Shown one piece after another: positions 6,139 through 12,662 of a stretch of 30,708 nucleotides of DNA. This DNA is from Candidatus Saliniplasma halalkaliphilum. Its GTDB lineage: Archaea; Thermoplasmatota; Thermoplasmata; Halarchaeoplasmatales; Halarchaeoplasmataceae. Location of the stretch: contig JAFDTG010000005.1 of the NCBI GenBank assembly GCA_019594235.1, positions 1 to 30,708 of the forward strand, read 5' to 3'. The translations under genes and the position numbers were made by a program. Numbering within the stretch: the stretch's first letter is position 1; every line of letters starts with the position of its first letter. The notes beneath the pieces were generated by a model. That model searched no databases, was not told the DNA's origin, and saw only the letters and a list, made by a program, of their open reading frames with translations.

Positions 6139-7783
6139 ATTTACATACATAGTTGGTGGAAAAGCGGGAGAAGGTGTCAAGAAAGCAGGTTCGTCTGCAG
6201 CTAACCTGTTCAGAAAGATGGGTAGAAAGACTTTCGAATTGGACGATTACCAGAGTCTTATACGGGGAGGACACAACTTTTCAGTTGTGAGTTCTTCTAC
6301 GGGTGATATCTACAGTCACTATATGAAAGCAGATCTAGTAGTCAACCTAGACGGTAGAAGTTACAAGATACACAAAGACCATCTCAAAGAAGACGGTCTG
6401 ATGATATACAATTCCGGAGATACTGAAGATGGAGATGGCGTCGGATTACCTATAGACGAGTTATCCAAGGAGTATTCCAAATCAGACTTGATAAAGGGTG
6501 TTGCTGGGATCGCTGTACTTTCATACGTCGTAGGTATGAGCAAAGACGAGTTAAAAAAGTTGGTCGAAAAAGAGTATTCAAGGGGTGTTGAAGAGAACAT
6601 TTCCTTCGCCGAGAAGATATACGATGCTGCAGAAGAGAAGATAGATAAGAAGTTCGAATTAGATGAGGGTGAACATAGTCTTCCGGTGTTCAGCGGGAAC
6701 CAGTCACTTTCGTTAGGTGCTTCAGCAGCAGGCTTGGATATGTACATCGGTTACCCCATGACGCCTGCTTCATCTATACTGCATTTCTTCGCTGCCAATA
6801 AGGATCATTTAAAAGTGATGCCTGTCCACCCGGAGAACGAGATAGGTGTTGCGAATATGGCCATAGGTGCCACCATGCCCGGAGCCAGGGTGATGGTAGG
6901 GACAAGCGGAGGAGGTATGGCACTCATGGAAGAAGCGATGTCCCTAGCAGGGATGAGCGAATCGCCGGTACTTTTCGTTCTAGCTTCTAGACCGGGACCA
7001 TCTACGGGTGTTCCCACTTATACCGAGCAGGCCGATCTAAGATTCGCTTTGAATCAAGGTCATGGAGATTTTCCCATGATAGTTGCTTCACCGGGTAGTA
7101 TCGAAGAGTCTTTCTACCTGACTGGAGAGATGTTGAACATGGTCTGGAAGTACCAGACACCAGGTATATTACTCACTGAGAAACATCTTTCAGAAAGCAG
7201 TATGACAGTGGATTTGGACCCGTCAAAAGTCGAGTGGGCCAGTTCGAAGGAGTTTGAAGGTGAAGATTACAAAAGATACGAAGTGACAGAGGACGGAGTT
7301 TCACCGTTAAAATTCCCGCCCTCTGAGGATGTTATCAAGTGGAACAGTTATGAAAGCGATGAGAAAGGTATCACAACGGAAGATCCAGAGATCATCACAG
7401 AGATGCACGATAAGAGGAGGACGAAGGATGAAACCATCATGTACGACCTTAAAGAGATCAACACCGTCAACGAGTTCGGTGAAGATGGACCGGTGATATT
7501 CACGTACGGTTCTACGACCATGAGCGTTCGGGAGGCATTGAAAGTTGGGGATATAGAAGCTAGAGTGGTGCAGCCTGTGTACCTGCGTCCGTTCCCGATA
7601 TGGGAGATGGATGAGTACATGGACGAAGACGTGATAGTTGTGGAACAGAGTTCTACGGGACAATTTGCAACACTTCTGCGGGAGAAATGTAGGATCGTTC
7701 CAAAAACCGTTATCAGGAAGTACGATGGACGGCCCTTCGAACCGGAAGAGTTAGCTGAGAAATTAAAGGAGGCGATAAAATGA
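6131..7783 (+). CDS. korA: 2-oxoacid:ferredoxin oxidoreductase, fused gamma-alpha subunit
   Basis: This 550-aa subunit begins with a gamma domain (residues 1 to about 185: VGGKAGEGVKKAG, FELDDYQSLIRGGHNFS), followed by the alpha domain with Y208-PMTP-A, the substrate-side TPP domain (HPENEIGVANMAIGA), and a C-terminal domain with VRPVYLRPFP-like sequence (VQPVYLRPFPIWEMDEYM). This fusion is typical of two-subunit archaeal enzymes that oxidise 2-oxoglutarate or other 2-oxoacids to acyl-CoA with ferredoxin reduction. Substrate cannot be fixed from sequence, so korA is a family-level symbol. The ATG at 6131 overlaps the ferritin-like gene by 8 nt, and its stop overlaps the beta gene as ATGA. Confidence 0.9.
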   Translation: MDRFTYIVGGKAGEGVKKAGSSAANLFRKMGRKTFELDDYQSLIRGGHNFSVVSSSTGDIYSHYMKADLVVNLDGRSYKIHKDHLKEDGLMIYNSGDTEDGDGVGLPIDELSKEYSKSDLIKGVAGIAVLSYVVGMSKDELKKLVEKEYSRGVEENISFAEKIYDAAEEKIDKKFELDEGEHSLPVFSGNQSLSLGASAAGLDMYIGYPMTPASSILHFFAANKDHLKVMPVHPENEIGVANMAIGATMPGARVMVGTSGGGMALMEEAMSLAGMSESPVLFVLASRPGPSTGVPTYTEQADLRFALNQGHGDFPMIVASPGSIEESFYLTGEMLNMVWKYQTPGILLTEKHLSESSMTVDLDPSKVEWASSKEFEGEDYKRYEVTEDGVSPLKFPPSEDVIKWNSYESDEKGITTEDPEIITEMHDKRRTKDETIMYDLKEINTVNEFGEDGPVIFTYGSTTMSVREALKVGDIEARVVQPVYLRPFPIWEMDEYMDEDVIVVEQSSTGQFATLLREKCRIVPKTVIRKYDGRPFEPEELAEKLKEAIK

Positions 7784-8628
7784 GTGAGGAATTAGGAACT
7801 GGTGCCGAGAATACTTGGTGCCTAGGCTGCGGTGATTTTGGGATACTCAACTCCGTAAAGAACGCTGTTAAAGAATTAGAAGAAAGAGGTATCGAACGGA
7901 AAAATCTTCTGATATCCGCAGGGATCGGATGCCATGCCAAGATATTCGATTATCTCAACCTCAGCGGTTTGTACTCCATACATGGAAGGGAGATAGCGAC
8001 TATCCAGGGTATGAAATTCGCTAACCCGGAACTGAAAGTCATCGGTTTCGGAGGCGACGGAGATTCCTACGGGGAGGGACTATCTCATCTCATATTCGCA
8101 GCTAAAAGGAACGCCGATATCACCATGATAGTTCACAATAACGAAAACTACGCGTTGACCACCGGACAGATGTCTCCGACAAGTGTAGAGGGATTCAAGG
8201 GACCATCGACTCCGAAAGGAAGTATCGAAGAACCTATCAACCCACTCCTGTTGATGCTTTCATCGGGAGCTAGTTTCGTCGCAAGAGGTTATCCAGGGAA
8301 GATGAAGCATCTGACAGAATTGATCGTAGAAGCCGTTGAGCACGAGGGCTTTTCACTGGTAGATGTTCTGCAGCCCTGTGTTACTTTTAACGATACTTAC
8401 GAAAGATACAACGAATCCGTAGAGATCATCGATGAACCGGCTGAGACCAGGTTCGAAGCTATGGAACTGGCAGTTGAAGAGGATAGGGTTCCTATAGGGG
8501 TGCTGTTCAAAGAAGAGAAAGACGTGTACCACGAGAAGGTATATCCCGAATTCAATCCCGTGAAAGATAAGATCAGTAAAGAAGATAGGTTGAAGAGGAT
8601 AGAGGAGTTAATAAAAGGGGATGAATGA
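7780..8628 (+). CDS. korB: 2-oxoacid:ferredoxin oxidoreductase, beta subunit
   Basis: The 282-aa beta subunit carries thiamine pyrophosphate and one [4Fe-4S] cluster. C14-LG-C17-G, C51 and C200 match the four cluster ligands of the Sulfolobus-type enzyme. The TPP-Mg motif is G92-DGDS followed by NNENYALTTGQ. The first 60 residues have the SAGIGCHAK block. It overlaps the alpha gene by 4 nt and is followed after 1 nt by a nitroreductase-type gene. With KorA it would form an alpha-beta dimer of heterodimers. No separate delta (8Fe ferredoxin) subunit is present, unlike the por operon at 27.7 kb. Confidence 0.92.
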   Translation: MSEELGTGAENTWCLGCGDFGILNSVKNAVKELEERGIERKNLLISAGIGCHAKIFDYLNLSGLYSIHGREIATIQGMKFANPELKVIGFGGDGDSYGEGLSHLIFAAKRNADITMIVHNNENYALTTGQMSPTSVEGFKGPSTPKGSIEEPINPLLLMLSSGASFVARGYPGKMKHLTELIVEAVEHEGFSLVDVLQPCVTFNDTYERYNESVEIIDEPAETRFEAMELAVEEDRVPIGVLFKEEKDVYHEKVYPEFNPVKDKISKEDRLKRIEELIKGDE

Positions 8629-8629
8629 G

Positions 8630-9199
8630 ATGTCATTCGGTGAGGTTGTTCAAAAGAGAAGAGCTTACCGATCTTTAGAAAAGGTCGAGATAACTGAAGA
8701 GCAGGTCAAAGAACTTGCGGAGACCGCTCAACAAGCTCCTTCCTGCTACAACAATCAACCGTGGAATTTCGTATTTGTAAGAAAAAAAGAGAAACTCGAA
8801 GAGATGTACGAAGTGATGTCATCTACCAACGAGTGGACCAGGAACTCTTCCATGATCGTAGCTGTTTTCAGTAAGAAAGATGACGATTGTGTTGTGAAAG
8901 ATAGGGAGTATCACCAGTTCGACACCGGTCTGGGAACAGCTTTCTTGGTACTCAAAGCCACTGAAATGGGACTAGTTGCACATCCTATTGCAGGATTTGA
9001 CGAAGGTGAAACGAAAAAAGTACTGGACATTCCGGACGATTACCAGGTTATAACTCTGGTGATAGTTGGTAAACACAGTGAAGAAATCAAGGATGAATTG
9101 ACTGAACATCAAGCTAAAACTGAAAAAGAAAGACCGGAAAGAAACACCTTAGACGAGTTCGTGCATCTGGACGATTTCGGACGAACTGAGAACTTTTGA
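8630..9199 (+). CDS. Nitroreductase-family flavoprotein
   Basis: The 189-aa protein has the FMN-binding nitroreductase signatures: RRAYRSL near the N terminus, AQQAPSCYNNQPWNFVFV, the middle DTGLGTAFLVLKATEMGLVAHPI block and a C-terminal VIVGKHSEE strand. Such enzymes move electrons from NAD(P)H or another donor to quinones, flavins or nitro compounds. ATG 8630 is preferred over ATG 8621, which lies within the end of korB and against the Shine-Dalgarno. The 1-nt gap to korB indicates co-expression, so it could connect the ferredoxin or NAD(P)H pool to the rubredoxin system; that is inference only. Confidence 0.88.
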   Translation: MSFGEVVQKRRAYRSLEKVEITEEQVKELAETAQQAPSCYNNQPWNFVFVRKKEKLEEMYEVMSSTNEWTRNSSMIVAVFSKKDDDCVVKDREYHQFDTGLGTAFLVLKATEMGLVAHPIAGFDEGETKKVLDIPDDYQVITLVIVGKHSEEIKDELTEHQAKTEKERPERNTLDEFVHLDDFGRTENF

Positions 9200-9202
9200 G
9201 AT

Positions 9203-9910
9203 TCAAGGCTTCAAAGACACGGTCACTATGTACTTGTTGTTGAAAACCTGAACGTCCTCGATCCTAGCTTGATGAAGCTCTTTTAGGTCCCTGTTGTTTT
9301 TAAGTTCGAAAGAGAACTTGTTAAATTCTGATGAGGATTCGAATTCGAATATGATCTTCTGTCTCCCACCCTCACTATCTTTTGGGATCGACAGTATCCC
9401 GGGATGAGATTCTGAAAGGCTTTTGATACTGCTCCTAAACTCTCTTATGAATCTCAAAGCTTCAACGACATCCTCGACTTCAGTTACTTTCGCTGATTCT
9501 CTCTCCGCCATCCTTACTAGTTCTCTATGCACGGTGTCGATGACCATGGCGTTGTCCCAAGGCTTTTCAAGGTAATGATGGACTTCGGCTTTGTTGATGG
9601 CATCACGGGCTATCTCAAGGTCGGAATAACCGGTTATGAGGATCCTAACGGTGTTGGGGTATTGATCCTTTACTTTTGTAAGAAGCTCGACTCCGGTGAT
9701 ACCTGGCATCTTGTGGTCGGCCAGTACGAGGTTGAAACTTTCTTCCTTCAGCATTTCTTCAGCTTCTTCACCATTATCAGCCGTGTAGATATCGCATTCG
9801 AATTTATCAGTACTATCAAGAACGGTTTCTAGGACCTTCAAAACTTCTGGCTCATCATCTACGAGTAATATATTGTAAACCCTTTCTTCATCTTCTTCGT
9901 CAACCATCAT
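9203..9910 (-). CDS. Response-regulator receiver protein with an unidentified C-terminal domain
   Basis: The N-terminal residues 12-130 form a CheY-like receiver with D18-D19, phosphoacceptor D65, T93 (RILITGYSD) and K116-P117-W118. The KPW and ITGYSD forms are like those in RpfG/HoxA-type regulators. A helical linker (residues about 122-165) leads to a C-terminal domain of about 70 residues (KIIFEFESSSEFNKF... IVTVSLKP) that I do not recognise; it looks alpha/beta and has no HTH, GGDEF or HD motif. It has no histidine kinase neighbour. ATG 9910 or 9907 may be used. It converges on the nitroreductase gene with a 3-nt gap. Confidence 0.85.
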   Translation of the reverse strand: MMVDEEDEERVYNILLVDDEPEVLKVLETVLDSTDKFECDIYTADNGEEAEEMLKEESFNLVLADHKMPGITGVELLTKVKDQYPNTVRILITGYSDLEIARDAINKAEVHHYLEKPWDNAMVIDTVHRELVRMAERESAKVTEVEDVVEALRFIREFRSSIKSLSESHPGILSIPKDSEGGRQKIIFEFESSSEFNKFSFELKNNRDLKELHQARIEDVQVFNNKYIVTVSLKP

Positions 9911-10001
9911 TATACCCCTTTATTTTTCAAAACCCCATACGGAGTCTTTCTGTAACCGTTATTACCTTCATTCTTTTTAAGAATTCTGCAAAGATACTAT
10001 G

Positions 10002-10026
10002 TGATAAACATAAGATTTTTTTATCA
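10002..10026. repeat. Intergenic inverted repeat TGATAAA...TTTATCA
   Basis: A 7-bp perfect inverted repeat (10002-10008 and 10020-10026) with an 11-nt loop lies between the symporter stop and the response-regulator start. It could be the 3' hairpin of the symporter transcript or an upstream site for the response regulator. The rest of 9911-10051 is AT-rich, with a TATATATTTATTTA stretch next to the repeat. Confidence 0.3.
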
Positions 10027-10051
10027 TATATATTTATTTATCCTAAAATCA

Positions 10052-11509
10052 CTAAAAACCGTTCTTCTCCATCTCTTCATCAACGACTTCTAGGAACTCC
10101 TCGGCTCTTTCTGGTGGTGAAGTTGCCAGGCTGACACCGATATACAGTATGATAGTCACTATGAAACCCCATATAGATGGCCACCAACCAAGGGGATAAA
10201 TGTTGAATATGAACATTGAACCTGTTACCAAACCTCCTACCAGCATACTCACGAGCGCTCCCTGGGAAGTGCCTTTTTTCCAGAAGAATGTACCAATTAA
10301 AGCGGGAGCTGTGACTAAAAGTCCCCCCGAGGCCATGGCTGAAAGGACGGCTATCAGTTCCAATCTTAGACTTGCGAATATTATACAAACCACGACTAAA
10401 AGAACGATAGTACTCTTACCGATCAACAACTGCTGTTTCTCTGATAGGTTCTTACCGAGAGGTTGAGCAAGGTCACGGGTGGTCATAGAACTTAAAGTCA
10501 GTATCACGGAGCCAAGAGTTGAAGACGCTGCTGCGAATATTCCCACGAATATGACCACCGCTAAAACGGTTGGAACTTGGGACAGTAAAGCCGGCATCGC
10601 TTCGTCAGCCACCGCTAAACCCGGTATGTAGTTGGCGATGGCGAATCCGAATAAAGAAGTGATGATCGTATAAATGAAAGCGAAGAGTGAGAAGAATATG
10701 ATCATCCTTTTCAAACTTTTTACGTCTTTAGACACAAACATCCTCTGAGAGACCTGAGGGTTGGTCAACGCAAAGAAAGCCCAGGGAAGAGATAAACCGA
10801 TGAACATCTCGATATTCCACGTGAACTGCAGTAGTTCCGGGTTCTGACTGCTGATCGTTGAAAAAAAGTTCACCGGACCTCCGAAGATGTAGTAGAAGAT
10901 GTAGAACAGTAATATAAGAGCGGATACCAGCATGGTGATAGCTTGAAAAGCATCTGTCCAAGATACCGATCTCATCCCGGCCCATAATGCTGCGAACCCG
11001 CTGAAGACCGCCATGATGATAACTCCGACCATATACGGTACTTGACCACCGGTTAATCCGTAAAATAGGAATCCGGCACCCATCATCTGGATGGATGCAT
11101 AAGGTATGAGCATTATCAAAAAGACAATAGTGGAAACCATCCCCACTTTGTCATCTTCGTATCTATGTGACAGCATCTCGGAGGGGGTAAGATAATTGTA
11201 TCTTTTACCTACGGACCAGAACCTAGGAGCGAATATACCGAGAAGCAGTACCGTGAACATCAGATAAGTCATCTCAAAACCGAAGGCACCAACTCCGGTT
11301 GAATAGACCAAACCCACCAGTCCGATCATCATGAAAGCGCTGAACGTGGTAGCGCTGTATGTCATGGCCGATATGAAACCACCTATCTTCCGATTAGCTA
11401 AAAAGAAATCTTCCATACCTATACCCATGTACCTCTTAGCGTAGTTGGCGATCAATACACCGAACACGGCCCAGATACCCAAACCTAAAAAAAGGTAGTA
11501 GGGGCTCAT
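10052..11509 (-). CDS. Sodium:solute symporter (SSS family)
   Basis: The 485-aa integral membrane protein has about 13 hydrophobic helices and SSS features: an N-terminal helix followed by DFFLANRKIGGFISAMTYSATTFSAFMMIGL, GMRSVSWTDAFQ in the middle, ALTNPQVSQRMFVSKDVKSLKR, and IFAAASSTLGSVILTLSSMTTRDL with the Ser/Thr residues that form the sodium site. It carries a small organic solute inward with Na+; substrate (proline-, pantothenate- or carboxylate-like) is not resolvable. Its ATG overlaps the stop of the upstream small membrane gene as ATGA, so they are a pair. Confidence 0.92.
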   Translation of the reverse strand: MSPYYLFLGLGIWAVFGVLIANYAKRYMGIGMEDFFLANRKIGGFISAMTYSATTFSAFMMIGLVGLVYSTGVGAFGFEMTYLMFTVLLLGIFAPRFWSVGKRYNYLTPSEMLSHRYEDDKVGMVSTIVFLIMLIPYASIQMMGAGFLFYGLTGGQVPYMVGVIIMAVFSGFAALWAGMRSVSWTDAFQAITMLVSALILLFYIFYYIFGGPVNFFSTISSQNPELLQFTWNIEMFIGLSLPWAFFALTNPQVSQRMFVSKDVKSLKRMIIFFSLFAFIYTIITSLFGFAIANYIPGLAVADEAMPALLSQVPTVLAVVIFVGIFAAASSTLGSVILTLSSMTTRDLAQPLGKNLSEKQQLLIGKSTIVLLVVVCIIFASLRLELIAVLSAMASGGLLVTAPALIGTFFWKKGTSQGALVSMLVGGLVTGSMFIFNIYPLGWWPSIWGFIVTIILYIGVSLATSPPERAEEFLEVVDEEMEKNGF

Positions 11510-11700
11510 TCACACTCACCCCAGTCCTTGATGTACATATATCCGATGAACATCACCAAAAGCGTGAGTACTGTCCAGAACACGAAGTTTACCCAGTATA
11601 CGTAGTGGTCCTTTAAGATCAGGTAGGGTACGGTTACGTTCACAATCGCCACGACCAACGAGATCATCACAAGGTCCTTGGTTTCGTAAGATATCTTCAT
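11506..11700 (-). CDS. Small two-helix membrane protein, putative symporter partner
   Basis: This is a 64-aa protein with two predicted membrane helices (about residues 10-29 and 36-56) and a short acidic C terminus (KDWGECE). It is translationally coupled to the SSS symporter by a 4-nt overlap. AAAAGGAGC (minus strand, 11707-11715) is a good Shine-Dalgarno 6 nt upstream. Several SSS transporters have small companion subunits of this size (for example DUF3311, DUF4212 or YhdT types); I cannot assign it to one of these families with confidence. Confidence 0.7.
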   Translation of the reverse strand: MKISYETKDLVMISLVVAIVNVTVPYLILKDHYVYWVNFVFWTVLTLLVMFIGYMYIKDWGECE

Positions 11701-11739
11701 ATCGATGCTCCTTTTAGAATACTTATAACGCCGTTAATA

Positions 11740-12351
11740 TTAATCTTTTGATTCCGCTTTCTCTTTAAACTTTTGGTACTTCTCTTTATACTCCGATGCA
11801 CAGGTTTCACAGCAAAGGTAATGTTTCCTACCATCCATATCGAGTTTTACGGGAGTTCCTTGAATAGTTTTCTTACAGTAGTAACAATCTATGTCGAGAT
11901 TAGATACCGTCTCCAGCGGTACCGTTGAGGAATCTTTCAAGCAGCCGGTCTCCCTTGACACTTTCAACCTCATAACCCCTTCGATCCCTTTCAAATTTCG
12001 GGTTACATCGTCGAGTTCATCGAGTGATGGAACAACCACTTTGGCGAAGAGATCACTACCATCCAACTCGACCAGTTCGTTGATCTCCTCCATATCAGCG
12101 ATCTTCTCAGCTATCTCTTCAGCTCTATGAACATCAACTTCCATTGTAATATGGAACGTGTACATTCCCAACTTATCGGTGTCTAGAACGGTTCGATAAC
12201 CCTTGACGATACCCATCTTTTCGAGTTCGTCCACGATATTACTAGCCGTGGGAGTACTCACATCTGCTTTTTTAGCTAGAGATCTCATGGATGTTCTCGG
12301 GTCGTCCTGAAGGGCTTTCAAGACTTTGATCTGGTTCTCACTCAACTCCAT
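11740..12351 (-). CDS. Lrp-type regulator with C-terminal TRASH metal-sensing domain (CopR/CopT-like)
   Basis: The 203-aa protein has a winged HTH (residues 1-60: VSTPTASNIVDELEKMGIV), a RAM-like middle domain (65-145), and a TRASH treble-clef domain with C156-YY-C159, H177, C180-C181 and C184. This HTH-Lrp-TRASH build is that of archaeal copper regulators such as CopT/CopR of Sulfolobus and Thermococcus. It is divergent from the YHS protein and CopA genes, the standard arrangement. A further Cys in RETGCLKD may also take part in metal sensing. It probably controls its own gene and copA through the palindromes in the 128-nt intergenic space. Confidence 0.92.
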   Translation of the reverse strand: MELSENQIKVLKALQDDPRTSMRSLAKKADVSTPTASNIVDELEKMGIVKGYRTVLDTDKLGMYTFHITMEVDVHRAEEIAEKIADMEEINELVELDGSDLFAKVVVPSLDELDDVTRNLKGIEGVMRLKVSRETGCLKDSSTVPLETVSNLDIDCYYCKKTIQGTPVKLDMDGRKHYLCCETCASEYKEKYQKFKEKAESKD

Positions 12352-12381
12352 ATCTATAAAAAAGGAATACTCGAACTAATA

Positions 12382-12427
12382 TTTTACGTTTGTTAAAAGA
12401 AAACAAGTTATACTTTACATATGTAAA
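12382..12427. promoter_or_regulatory. Candidate copper-regulator operators in the copR-copA divergon
   Basis: A perfect 14-bp palindrome TTTACATATGTAAA sits at 12414-12427. An imperfect related site, TTTTACGTTTGTTAAAA, sits at 12382-12398. The centres are about 30 bp apart (three helical turns), which would allow cooperative binding on one DNA face. They lie between the regulator start at 12351 and the YHS gene start at 12480. AGAGGTGAC at 12467-12475 is the downstream Shine-Dalgarno. Confidence 0.6.
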
Positions 12428-12479
12428 CCGAAAGTCCAATGAATTATGAACCACATATAGTATAGTAGAGGTGACAAAA

Positions 12480-12620
12480 ATGGCGATCGATCCTATATGT
12501 GATATGGAAGTTGATGAAGAAGAAGCAGAGTACAAAACTGAATACAAGGGCAAGACGTACTATTTCTGTGCCCCTGGCTGCAAAGCTCAATTCGAGGAAG
12601 ACCCCGAGAAGTACCTGTAA
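12480..12620 (+). CDS. YHS-domain small metal-binding protein, 46 aa
   Basis: This short gene encodes MAIDPICDMEV... ending FCAPGCKAQFEEDPEKYL, a stand-alone YHS domain (relative of TRASH) with C7, C30 and C34 as likely metal ligands. Similar domains occur beside or fused to copper ATPases and probably pass copper to, or buffer it for, CopA. GAGGTGAC at 12468-12475 is 4 nt from the ATG. It is followed after 42 nt by copA, with an AAAACCCTT element between, so copA may also have its own promoter. Confidence 0.9.
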   Translation: MAIDPICDMEVDEEEAEYKTEYKGKTYYFCAPGCKAQFEEDPEKYL

Positions 12621-12631
12621 GGGTCACACCT

Positions 12632-12650
12632 AAAACCCTTTTATTTTTAT
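12632..12650 (+). promoter_or_regulatory. AAAACCCTTTTATTTTTAT element upstream of copA
   Basis: The element begins 31 nt before the copA ATG, exactly the same spacing as the copy at 5643 has to its ATG at 5674. The T/A block is a plausible TATA box and the A-run a BRE. A GAGG Shine-Dalgarno follows at 12651-12654. Confidence 0.45.
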
Positions 12651-12662
12651 GAGGTTAAGAAG

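Noticed and set aside
10002..10026. Factor-independent terminator of the symporter transcript
   Set aside because: The hairpin is AT-only in its stem and, in the minus direction, is followed by no T-run, so it is listed only as an inverted repeat.
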